A stretch of DNA of 8,159 nucleotides from CAIOJG01 sp964477455 (lineage in GTDB: Bacteria; Patescibacteriota; Patescibacteriia; Magasanikbacterales; GWA2-37-8): assembly GCA_964477455.1 (NCBI GenBank), contig CAYZHG010000043.1, positions 1 to 8,159 of the forward strand, in the 5' to 3' direction. This document shows positions 1-6,617 of the stretch, piece by piece. Each line of letters opens with the position of its first letter. Within the stretch, counting starts at the first letter, position 1. A program made the position numbers and the translations under genes. The notes beneath the pieces were generated by a model, which saw only the letters and a list, made by a program, of their open reading frames with translations, was not told the DNA's origin and did no database searches.

Positions 1-187
1 GTTCCGCAATAATCGTATCTGGTGTACGCCCAAGCATATCTTTGGCTTCCAATCCAACCGCCAACACTTTGCCATCAGCTTTTGAAATAGCTACAACACT
101 TGGTTCGTTCAAAACAATCCCTTTTTTAGGCACATAAACCAAAACATTTGTCGTTCCCAAATCAATGCCAATTTTCTTAATAAACAT
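1..187 (-). CDS. mreB: Rod shape-determining protein MreB, N-terminal fragment (cut by window edge)
   Basis: MreB is the bacterial actin homologue that polymerises along the inner membrane and guides lateral wall synthesis. Only the first 62 residues are present; the rest lies beyond the left edge. They begin MFIKKIGIDLGTTN, and DLGTTN at residues 9-14 is the phosphate-1 nucleotide-binding motif of the actin/Hsp70 fold. NEPSVVAI at about 32-39 and the following VGLEAKDMLGRTP are typical of MreB rather than of DnaK or FtsA. The ATG at 187 lies one base after the TAA of the DUF4012 gene, so translation is probably coupled. A GGGGA run inside the end of the upstream gene may act as a weak ribosome site. 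It is the last visible gene of a five-gene minus-strand operon. The family call is secure; which of several possible MreB paralogues it is cannot be told. Confidence 0.93.
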   Translation of the reverse strand, partial: MFIKKIGIDLGTTNVLVYVPKKGIVLNEPSVVAISKADGKVLAVGLEAKDMLGRTPDTIIAE

Positions 188-188
188 A

Positions 189-1625
189 TTATTTCCCCAT
201 TAATACTTTAAACTCCCTGTCCTGCGTAAGATCGGTCGAAAAGTCATATCGATTATCACCATGTTTAATAGCGTCTTCACCAGGAGTGGCTGAAGTTAAT
301 TTTTTACCAAAATCTAATCCCAAAGTCAACATAACACCATTAGTTCCAATTTCTTTTTGCGTTAACAGACTATATTCTCCTTGAATGATTAAATTAGAAA
401 TACTTTCTGGAAGATAATATTGAAAACTTAATTCAGAAGTGCGCCCAGGCTCAACAGAAACAAAACCACCAAACCATTGGCGCCCATTTTCCATGCCTTG
501 ATCAATCGCTCCAACTTTATTTGATTTTTCCGACTCCATTGTTCCTACTGCTTTAATAAATTTACTCCCCATCGGTACATATATTCGCGCATAATCACGA
601 TAGCGAGAAGTACGCCAATCAAATTTTCCTTTGTGAATAAATTTCATTTTTGCAGTAGCAATAAATTTACCAGTGCTAGTTGGTGTGACAGAATAATTTA
701 ATTCGCGTTTGATAGCCACATCTGTTTTTAAGGAACCTAAATTGGCATCCGCCCACAACAAATAATCGCCAGAATTTGCTTTCATTTTTCCAGCCCAATC
801 TTTACTTACAAGAATATTTTGCTCATCAATATGTTGCGAATAAACAGCCATTTGTTTTTCAACTAACATGCGCTGTGAAAGATCATAATATCGTTTCCAA
901 TTTTTAATTACATCATAACGTAAATTAGACAAAAGCGCATGAGCCAAATCTTTCAACATATTTTTACGTTGTGCAAATTCAAGACCCTTATCTTTATAAC
1001 CGTACTCTACCTCATACTCCAACTTTTCAGTAAAATTGGCGGAAGTAAATTCTTCGCCGTTTATTTTAATCGGTCCGTGTATCTTTAAAACTTCTTCGAT
1101 TATCGTTGGAGTAAAACCAATTACCGCATCAATATCATCTCTATCACCCAAACCGCCTTGTTTCAAAAATAATTCAATTGATTTTTGCGACGAACTTGCA
1201 AAATCTGGCGACCAGTTACTATCTCTAAAATACCATCTAGAAACCTTTAAAAATTTAGTAAGAGGCGCCGGTGCAATAGATTCAAAATCTTTCTTTCCGC
1301 TATTATCCAATATTTCCGTGCCTTCCACTTTTAATAAATTTGGCACGCCTCTATCAAGCTTTAACAACGCATACGCTCCGATAAATCCGCCTCCTGGTCG
1401 CATCTCGGTATTGTTTAAAAATAATATTAAATATGTTCGTGGTTTTTCAAAACCCAACATGGCTTGAATTAAATTTTTTTCAGAAGGATTTTTAATCAAT
1501 TGACTGGCGACTTCATTCACGACAACTTTTTGCAAATTTCCAGAACGAAAAGACCAATACCCAAAGCCAGCCACGCCTATTATGAGCAATAAAATTACAA
1601 TTATAATTGTTTTAAAAATTTGCAT
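189..1625 (-). CDS. DUF4012 family membrane-anchored protein
   Basis: This 478-residue protein belongs to the DUF4012 family, known mainly from Patescibacteria and Actinobacteria, with no established biochemical role. Residues 8-26 are a single strongly hydrophobic segment behind a short basic start, so it is probably a signal anchor with the bulk outside the membrane. The family signature is clear: NNTEMRPGGGFIGAY at 71-85, then RDSNWSPDF at 134-142, and a DAVIGFTPTIIEEVL segment followed by HGPIKI at 167-188. The C-terminal half is predicted to be mostly beta strand, with no catalytic motif that I recognise. The pattern around RPGGGFIG and NWSPDF recalls LytR-CpsA-Psr proteins, so a role in attaching or modifying a surface glycopolymer is plausible but unproven. 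Its ATG lies two bases after the glycosyltransferase stop and its TAA one base before mreB, so it is firmly inside the operon. No clear Shine-Dalgarno site is seen; GAGAG lies about ten bases upstream. Confidence 0.85.
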   Translation of the reverse strand: MQIFKTIIIVILLLIIGVAGFGYWSFRSGNLQKVVVNEVASQLIKNPSEKNLIQAMLGFEKPRTYLILFLNNTEMRPGGGFIGAYALLKLDRGVPNLLKVEGTEILDNSGKKDFESIAPAPLTKFLKVSRWYFRDSNWSPDFASSSQKSIELFLKQGGLGDRDDIDAVIGFTPTIIEEVLKIHGPIKINGEEFTSANFTEKLEYEVEYGYKDKGLEFAQRKNMLKDLAHALLSNLRYDVIKNWKRYYDLSQRMLVEKQMAVYSQHIDEQNILVSKDWAGKMKANSGDYLLWADANLGSLKTDVAIKRELNYSVTPTSTGKFIATAKMKFIHKGKFDWRTSRYRDYARIYVPMGSKFIKAVGTMESEKSNKVGAIDQGMENGRQWFGGFVSVEPGRTSELSFQYYLPESISNLIIQGEYSLLTQKEIGTNGVMLTLGLDFGKKLTSATPGEDAIKHGDNRYDFSTDLTQDREFKVLMGK

Positions 1626-1627
1626 AT

Positions 1628-3115
1628 TTATAGTGCTCTCTTTTTTGTAGAAACATTAAACCCTAAATATTTTCCAAACATCAAATGAGTAATCGCATCA
1701 ATACAAGGCGCCGAAGAAAATAAAATTAATGAAACAGGCACGAGCAACCATTGCAAAACCATAAACAGATAGTTATATTTTGGATGACTTTCTGGACGAG
1801 GCGGCAAAATTAACATGCTAATGGCCGCAGAAAAAATTAATCCAAATGTAGCCATGCCCATGAGATATTCAAGGACGTGTGGTGTGTTAAAGAATAATGC
1901 ACTCTGACGAACGTCATTATTTGCAATCCAAAGCGGTAAACGCCCTAGAATTGTCAAAAGGATTGCCACTACCGCCCAACTCCATTTACCTTCCCATTCA
2001 TGAAACATTATCACTGTTTTTTTCCATCTACTTATTTCTGGGTGTTTCCCAAATTGCCACAATAAATATGGAATATTTTCTGTACCCCACGCCCATCGAC
2101 GCTGTTGTAAATATAAATTTTTCAAACTCTTCCACAAGCTGTCGTCGCGTACCGTATCCATAGAAACTGGAATATAAAGTGGTGTAACCGTATAATCACC
2201 ACCATAATGCAACCAACATTGAAAAAATATTCTGGAATCTTCACTCACAATATCTTTGGAGTGTCCGCCACTTTCTAGTGCGGCTTTAAAGCTCATACTA
2301 TGCGAAGAAAATGTTACCAACCCGTCCAATCTTGCCAAAGAAAATAACATCCAAAAACTTGTACCAAATGCCATCACCCGCAATATTGAAGGCGATTCCC
2401 ACATGTTGTTATTATATAAAGTAATCGGTTGAAATGAACTACGTTCTGGATGGGGATGCAAATTGTACATGTAATTGAGATGCGCAAAGTATTCTGGATG
2501 CACCACCGTATCAATATCAAAAACCGAAATTATTACATCAGCATAATTCCATTTACGAATATCCGCATATTTTTTAAATTCCAATTCAGCAAAATGAATA
2601 TTCGATCCTTTTCCTGGGATCTCATCCAATAAATTATCTGGATGAGTATAATACAAAATATCAGAAAATTTACCGACAAAATTTGCTTTAATTTTTTCTT
2701 GCACCAGATTCCAATTGGTCTGACGGCGTGCTTCCCCGGAAATTACCACAATCATTCGGTTGGCCGGAAAACTGGAAGACAACAGCGCATTAAGCGTCCC
2801 TTCCACCACTTCATAACTTTCGTTGGCAATTGGCAAGAATATTACATTTTTCCTGACTAACCATTGTGGAAACTCTGTTTTTAATTTGGTCATCCAATCT
2901 GTTTTAACAGCCTTTCGAAATCTAGTCCAAGATAAAACAAGATAAAAAGAAAAATAAATCACTCGCAATACCCAATAAACATCAAAGACGATAATCGCAT
3001 AAATCATCACCAGTGGAAAAAAGAAAGACAACAAGACTCCGACTATCAAAGTAAGCCAGATCGATAAACCTGGTAAAATTTCATAAAAACGATAACGTTG
3101 ATAGTCTGATAGCAT
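1628..3115 (-). CDS. Membrane-bound family 2 glycosyltransferase (processive type)
   Basis: This 495-residue integral membrane protein probably transfers sugars from a nucleotide donor to a growing surface polysaccharide or glycolipid. Two hydrophobic segments near residues 17-62 precede a cytoplasmic GT-A domain. That domain shows the opening strand IFLPIANES (92-100), the metal-binding DxD as DID (200-202), the catalytic-base region SEDSR (291-295) and QQRRW (337-341). DxD, ED and QxxRW together mark the cellulose synthase/hyaluronan synthase-like branch. HEWEGKWSW (372-380) leads into C-terminal membrane helices at about 378-396, 414-437 and 449-470. A longer reading starting at 3166 would overlap the TsaB-like gene by 47 bases. 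The ATG at 3115, four bases after that gene's TAG, gives MLSDYQRYRF and fits the tight spacing of the operon, so I chose it. Neighbours DUF4012 and MreB suggest envelope work. Substrate and product cannot be read from the sequence. Confidence 0.88.
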   Translation of the reverse strand: MLSDYQRYRFYEILPGLSIWLTLIVGVLLSFFFPLVMIYAIIVFDVYWVLRVIYFSFYLVLSWTRFRKAVKTDWMTKLKTEFPQWLVRKNVIFLPIANESYEVVEGTLNALLSSSFPANRMIVVISGEARRQTNWNLVQEKIKANFVGKFSDILYYTHPDNLLDEIPGKGSNIHFAELEFKKYADIRKWNYADVIISVFDIDTVVHPEYFAHLNYMYNLHPHPERSSFQPITLYNNNMWESPSILRVMAFGTSFWMLFSLARLDGLVTFSSHSMSFKAALESGGHSKDIVSEDSRIFFQCWLHYGGDYTVTPLYIPVSMDTVRDDSLWKSLKNLYLQQRRWAWGTENIPYLLWQFGKHPEISRWKKTVIMFHEWEGKWSWAVVAILLTILGRLPLWIANNDVRQSALFFNTPHVLEYLMGMATFGLIFSAAISMLILPPRPESHPKYNYLFMVLQWLLVPVSLILFSSAPCIDAITHLMFGKYLGFNVSTKKRAL

Positions 3116-3119
3116 GATA

Positions 3120-3494
3120 CTATTGTTTAACACCACCAATGTTGGCTGGAGCGCTGTATTGCGCACTCACATATTGCCCGACTGGTGACGCTTTAATTTC
3201 TTTAATTAAATTCGGGTTAAAATCATCCACTGCCACAACCGGTATTTTTAATGCGAATGATAATGTATTAACTAAAGTAGTAGCAATTCTAGTAGCGGTA
3301 AATTTACCCTTACCGACAACAACTGCTAAACCCTGCAAATCTGGCAATTTTTTATTTATACTCAACAATAAATTTTCCACAATCTCCATGAGACTTCGAT
3401 TATCTCTCTCGTATTGAGATTGAATCCAATCGGTATCCAAGCAATAATATAAAATAATTTTATCATTTGGTGAATTATCTATTAGTAAATACAT
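3120..3494 (-). CDS. Short TsaB/YeaZ-like protein of the t6A tRNA modification family
   Basis: TsaB is the inactive ASKHA-fold partner of TsaD in making threonylcarbamoyl-adenosine at position 37 of ANN-decoding tRNAs. This 124-residue protein matches the first lobe: YLLIDNSPNDK at the start and LQGLAVVVGKGKFTATRIA at about 54-72, where typical TsaB has a G-P-G-S-F-T-G-L-R-I-G motif, followed by ALKIPVVAVDDF. The usual protein is about 220-230 residues. Here the second lobe is missing, yet the end (SAQYSAPANI) resembles the P-x-Y-x-R-x-P tail that closes full TsaB. This looks like internal loss rather than simple truncation. The motif has drifted (GKGKFTATR), so TsaD binding is uncertain. The ATG at 3494 is six bases after the regulator's stop, without a Shine-Dalgarno site. 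The family call is fairly safe; whether it still takes part in t6A synthesis is open, so no symbol is given. Confidence 0.72.
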   Translation of the reverse strand: MYLLIDNSPNDKIILYYCLDTDWIQSQYERDNRSLMEIVENLLLSINKKLPDLQGLAVVVGKGKFTATRIATTLVNTLSFALKIPVVAVDDFNPNLIKEIKASPVGQYVSAQYSAPANIGGVKQ

Positions 3495-3500
3495 ACTAGT

Positions 3501-4130
3501 CTAACTAATTTTTAATTCATCAACTGCAAAAATATGTTTGCCTTCAAAAATTGAATATAAAAATCGATCACCAATTTCTCTTCTTTCAGAAAATTCTTTC
3601 TCGTCTAAAATAGTATAACGTACCGGATGATTTAAAAACTTTTCAAAATCTTTCATTACTTTTGCAACCGCAATTGATTTTATTTCTCCCACAAACAATA
3701 TATCAGTACCGACATCTGGTGTATTGGTAAAAAAACCAGTTAAAATCATGACTTTAATACTACCTGCACGTTTTTTCAATAAATCAATAAAATTTCTTTC
3801 TTCTAATAATTGTGTTTTTTCCAACAACGCTCCTAATTCTTCGTGAAGAAAAAATCCAGTATTAATTTTGTAATACTTTGATCTTTCCGTACCAACTTCT
3901 TCATCTTTGGATTGTCCAAATTCAGTCTGTTTGATGATACCTATCTCTTCTAAATTGGCCAACTCACGACGAACGGCATTTAGTTGAATTTCAATAGTAC
4001 GTGAAAGTTCGCGGACAAAATATGCCCGTTCAGGATTTCCATAGAACAATCGTAAAAGTTTTATTCGAGTTAATGAACCAAAAAGGTGTTCAAGCATAAT
4101 TTCATTTTTAGTGTATCTAAAATCATCCAT
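3501..4130 (-). CDS. Winged-helix transcriptional regulator with degenerate nucleotidyltransferase-like C-terminal domain
   Basis: This 209-residue protein heads the minus-strand operon. Residues 12-90 form a winged helix-turn-helix of the ArsR/MarR type: FGSLTRIKLLRLFY, then the AYFVRELSR helix, the recognition region IQLNAVRRELANLEEIGII, and a wing through RSKYYKI. Residues 118-209 look like a minimal nucleotidyltransferase fold: VMILTGFFTNTPDVGTDILFVG recalls the GS...DxDLLV motif but lacks the GS pair and the full acidic set. The domain ends in EIGDRFLYSIFEGKHIFAVDEL. That combination is familiar from archaeal and Patescibacteria proteins of unknown ligand, and the tail is probably a sensor or dimerisation domain rather than an enzyme. 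The ATG at 4130 is supported by AGGGG five bases upstream (4136-4140), the best ribosome site in the window. A perfect palindrome over its promoter suggests autoregulation. Confidence 0.8.
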   Translation of the reverse strand: MDDFRYTKNEIMLEHLFGSLTRIKLLRLFYGNPERAYFVRELSRTIEIQLNAVRRELANLEEIGIIKQTEFGQSKDEEVGTERSKYYKINTGFFLHEELGALLEKTQLLEERNFIDLLKKRAGSIKVMILTGFFTNTPDVGTDILFVGEIKSIAVAKVMKDFEKFLNHPVRYTILDEKEFSERREIGDRFLYSIFEGKHIFAVDELKIS

Positions 4131-4135
4131 TTTTA

Positions 4136-4140
4136 CCCCT
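4136..4140 (-). promoter_or_regulatory. Shine-Dalgarno site of the winged-helix regulator
   Basis: AGGGG lies five bases ahead of the ATG at 4130. It decides between that start and an in-frame ATG at 4097 (MLEHLFGSL). Most other genes here have no recognisable site, so this one stands out. Confidence 0.6.
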
Positions 4141-4148
4141 AATATTCA

Positions 4149-4178
4149 TTGGACTTGTGATATTATTTGTAGTATACT
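4149..4178 (+). promoter_or_regulatory. Promoter of the large divergent membrane-protein gene
   Basis: TATACT (4173-4178) is a good -10 box. The -35 is weak: TTGGAC (4149-4154) with an 18-base spacer. Transcription would start near 4185, only a few bases before the ATG at 4189, so the message may be leaderless. The -10 box shares the palindrome with the opposite promoter. Confidence 0.45.
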
Positions 4179-4182
4179 ACAA
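4167..4182. promoter_or_regulatory. Perfect 16-bp palindrome, candidate operator for divergent transcription
   Basis: TTGTAGTATACTACAA reads identically on both strands, centred between 4174 and 4175. It lies in the 58-base gap between the regulator and the divergent large membrane-protein gene. It contains the TATACT -10 hexamer of both directions (4173-4178 on plus, 4176-4171 on minus). A homodimeric winged-helix protein bound here would cover both promoters at once. The palindrome is seen directly; its use as the binding site of the adjacent regulator is inference. Confidence 0.6.
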
Positions 4183-4199
4183 GCGTTTATGGATTACAA
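4171..4199 (-). promoter_or_regulatory. Promoter of the regulator-tsaB-GT-DUF4012-mreB operon
   Basis: On the minus strand TTGTAA (4199-4194) is followed after 17 bases by TATACT (4176-4171), matching four and five of six sigma-70 consensus positions. Transcription should begin near 4164, giving a leader of about 34 bases that includes the AGGGG ribosome site. The -35 box lies inside the first codons of the divergent gene. Confidence 0.55.
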
Positions 4200-6462
4200 G
4201 CTACAATTACACGAGTTTTTTATCGAGGGTGGCAACCGGGAGAAATCTCATGTGCTACTCCATATTACTGAACCCTCAACTGAAAAAGAAAGGCAAAAGG
4301 GTTATTTTTTTGCTGTTTGTGAATTGAATAACAGCACTACAAAAGATATTGTAAAATTACAAAATATCGTGGACGAAATCGAAACACGATATTATGAAGC
4401 ACCCCTTAATGTTAGTGAAAATTCACTAGAAACGGTTTTAAAAAACATAAATCGTGAAAATAAGCCGACACTAAACGAAGATGTAAAAAGACACTGTGTC
4501 GTGGGAGTAATAAAGGATCAAGATATTATTTTTTCATTCTGTGGCAAACCAAAAATGCTTCTTTTTTACAAATCCAAAGAGGATTTATATAAAGAGATGG
4601 ATTTAATATCTACCAATCAGGATGATACAAATGATCAGCTTTTTTCTCAAATAGTGGAAGGTAAAATCACAGCAAATGATTTTCTGTTTATTGGAACACC
4701 TCAATTGAATGAATTTTTTAGCGATGATCGATTATTAAAAATAATTACCACTCGCCCATCTCGTCAAAGCTCTCAACATATCGAACGCGTGTTGTCTGAT
4801 ATACGAAATGGTTTTTCCTTTGGCGGCATGGTTGTTCATTTAAATGAAGAGAAACCATCTTTTTCGACCGATGTCAAAAGACGTCCGTTTTTGAAAGGTG
4901 GGTCAGAAAAATCTTTACATAGTTTATTTGCAACCGAAAAAAATACTGCAAGTACTATGTCCCCTTCTCTATTTCCAAATATTAACAATCGACTTAAGAA
5001 TGTTTTTCAAAAAGATGATGTCGAAAATGTCGAGCAAAAATCAAACCAAAACGAACAACCACTTCAAGTACCAGCAGAAATTAATTCAGCACATTTACGA
5101 CAGTATCGTTCCAAACCGCCACTACCTCAAAAAACCGACATTTACAAACAAATTTTAAACTCTTTTTTAAAAACTGTTTTTACTTGGTTTAAGTTTGCCA
5201 TTCGTTTTATTTGGCTATTTTTCTTGTTCATACTAAATCTATTAATCTCCTTGTGGAATTTTTCAACATTACTATTTTGCGTTTCATTTAATTACCAAAA
5301 TCGTCGTCGAAATATATTGGAAAACTGGTCTCAACAATGGCGTAATTTTAAAATTAATATTAAAAATTTGCCAAAGACTACCAAGCTTTTCTTTTCTTTA
5401 AGCTTAGTTATTTTTATTATTTTTATTGGCAGTGTTTTGTATATTAGAAGCAATCAGATAAGAGTTGCACAGGAAAAACATTCCCAAGAAATCATTAGAC
5501 AGATAATTGCCCACAAAGATGCCGCTGAAAGCTCGGCCATATATAAGGATGACAATAACACCCTAAGCGAATCTCAAGCAGTCAAAAACTTAATTAGCCA
5601 ATTGGATTGTAAAAAATATAAAAAAGAGTGCGATGAATTCAATCGACAGATTAATAGTGTGTTGGCTCAAATTCGCAAAGAATTGGTTGTGACACCAGAT
5701 CTTATTTTTGACTGGAGTAAACAAGGAATAAATTTAGCAAAGTTAGCAAAGATCAATAGTCAAATAATAGTTTTACCAACCAATTCATCTACAATTGTTA
5801 TTTACGATTTGCTTACCAAACAATCTAAATATCTAAATACTAGTCTTACTAATTTTGATAGTATTTCAATACCAAAAGAAAATGATTACGCCGCAATTTT
5901 ATCCGATCACAAACTTATTACTCTTTACGACCCTAAAGATTATTCATTAAAAAATGCAGATGTTTCTTACTCCAGACCAGACGTCACAATTTCTGATTTA
6001 ATAATTTACAATCGTCGACTTTACAGCCTTGATACCGCCAACAATCAAATTTATAAACACGAGAATATTAAAAATGGTTTTGGACCAGGCAAAGAATGGA
6101 TAAAAGATATTTCAGTCAATATTAAAAATGGCCTTTCTCTCACAACTGACGGCGACATGTTCGTCAGTAAATCCGACGGCTCCATTGAAAAAATTACCGC
6201 CGGCAATAAACAACCATTTGAAATTTCCGGTTTAGATCCAGCCCTCAAAACTGGCGGCCAAATTTGGACCTATACCGATAAACAATTCATCTATCTTTTG
6301 GATACTGTCGGCAAACGTTTAATAGTGTTACAAAAAGACGGTCACCTAAAAAACCAATTCACCACCCCATTGTGGAAGGGGCCAACCAGCATGATAATTG
6401 ACGAACAAAATAAAACAGCCTTTATTTTAGACAACAATAAACTTTATCAAATAAACTTATAG
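4189..6462 (+). CDS. Uncharacterised 757-residue membrane protein: possible PPM-like N-terminal domain, helical stalk, beta-propeller-like C-terminal region
   Basis: I do not recognise a named family. Residues 1-218 form a globular alpha/beta domain whose strand order (YFFAVCEL at 39-46, HCVVGVIKDQDIIFSFCGKPKMLLF at 102-126, DFLFIGTPQLNEFF at 164-177, FGGMVVHL at 211-218) recalls the PPM/PP2C phosphatase fold. The metal-binding DGxGG is absent, so if related it is probably a pseudo-enzyme. Residues 220-320 are a polar, low-complexity linker. Strongly hydrophobic segments at about 333-365 (one long or two short helices) and 399-419 anchor it. Residues 421-500 are a charged helical stalk with Cys473 and Cys481. 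Residues 503-757 hold repeated short beta units such as IVIYDLLTK, LYSLDTANNQIYKH and IYLLDTVGKRLIVL, like an NHL or YVTN-type propeller, probably outside the cell. The ATG at 4189 was chosen because an upstream in-frame start at 4111 would overlap the divergent regulator and precede the promoter. No Shine-Dalgarno site is present. Confidence 0.7.
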   Translation: MDYKLQLHEFFIEGGNREKSHVLLHITEPSTEKERQKGYFFAVCELNNSTTKDIVKLQNIVDEIETRYYEAPLNVSENSLETVLKNINRENKPTLNEDVKRHCVVGVIKDQDIIFSFCGKPKMLLFYKSKEDLYKEMDLISTNQDDTNDQLFSQIVEGKITANDFLFIGTPQLNEFFSDDRLLKIITTRPSRQSSQHIERVLSDIRNGFSFGGMVVHLNEEKPSFSTDVKRRPFLKGGSEKSLHSLFATEKNTASTMSPSLFPNINNRLKNVFQKDDVENVEQKSNQNEQPLQVPAEINSAHLRQYRSKPPLPQKTDIYKQILNSFLKTVFTWFKFAIRFIWLFFLFILNLLISLWNFSTLLFCVSFNYQNRRRNILENWSQQWRNFKINIKNLPKTTKLFFSLSLVIFIIFIGSVLYIRSNQIRVAQEKHSQEIIRQIIAHKDAAESSAIYKDDNNTLSESQAVKNLISQLDCKKYKKECDEFNRQINSVLAQIRKELVVTPDLIFDWSKQGINLAKLAKINSQIIVLPTNSSTIVIYDLLTKQSKYLNTSLTNFDSISIPKENDYAAILSDHKLITLYDPKDYSLKNADVSYSRPDVTISDLIIYNRRLYSLDTANNQIYKHENIKNGFGPGKEWIKDISVNIKNGLSLTTDGDMFVSKSDGSIEKITAGNKQPFEISGLDPALKTGGQIWTYTDKQFIYLLDTVGKRLIVLQKDGHLKNQFTTPLWKGPTSMIIDEQNKTAFILDNNKLYQINL

Positions 6463-6568
6463 AAAAATACGGCTGGTAATTACTTTTTAAGCGGGTTATG
6501 AGCCGAGGGTCATCCTTTCGCCCTCGCGGGTGAAAAAAGCGTAAAAGTGATTACCAGCCGTATTTTTT
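6463..6568 (+). terminator. Long-stem inverted repeat acting as terminator of the large membrane-protein gene
   Basis: The element begins directly after the TAG. Positions 6463-6487 pair with 6543-6567 over 25 bp: 18 perfect pairs, then a U-G wobble (6481 with 6549), then six more pairs. A T run (6563-6568) closes it. Inside, CGAGGG (6504-6509) pairs with CCCTCG (6521-6526) around an 11-base loop, and GCGGGT occurs twice as a direct repeat (6491-6496 and 6526-6531). As the plus-strand RNA keeps the wobble that would be an A-C mismatch on the other strand, transcription from the plus strand is favoured. It could end transcription, but the 100-base two-tier structure is larger than needed; a small RNA or a MITE-like insertion are alternatives. 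Confidence 0.6.
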
Positions 6569-6573
6569 GTACA

Positions 6574-6606
6574 AAAAAACTCCTAACAATTTGTCAGGAG
6601 TTTTTT
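6574..6606. terminator. Bidirectional intrinsic terminator between converging genes
   Basis: An 11-bp stem pairs AAAAAACTCCT (6574-6584) with AGGAGTTTTTT (6596-6606); ACA/TGT may pair further within the loop. T runs flank it in both directions (six on plus, seven on minus). It lies 12 bases past the rplL stop codon, so it is the main terminator of the rplJL operon and a backup for the plus-strand gene. Confidence 0.85.
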
Positions 6607-6617
6607 AATTGAAATTA

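Noticed and set aside
1036..1467. Plus-strand 143-codon open frame opposite the DUF4012 gene
   Set aside because: It lies fully antisense to a gene with family motifs, has no promoter or ribosome site and no recognisable protein features.
3116..3166. Longer N-terminus for the glycosyltransferase beginning MRNTALQP
   Set aside because: It would overlap the TsaB-like gene by 47 bases, whereas the ATG at 3115 fits the operon spacing and gives a normal family start.
4111..4188. Upstream in-frame start for the large membrane protein
   Set aside because: It lies inside the divergent regulator gene and upstream of the promoter; the ATG at 4189 is preferred.
6491..6502. Minus-strand CTCATAACCCGC resembles the anticodon arm of an initiator tRNA
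   Set aside because: The anticodon stem would have two mismatches out of five pairs, no T arm with TTCRA is present, and the acceptor and D arms do not form. The bases are better explained by the inverted-repeat structure.
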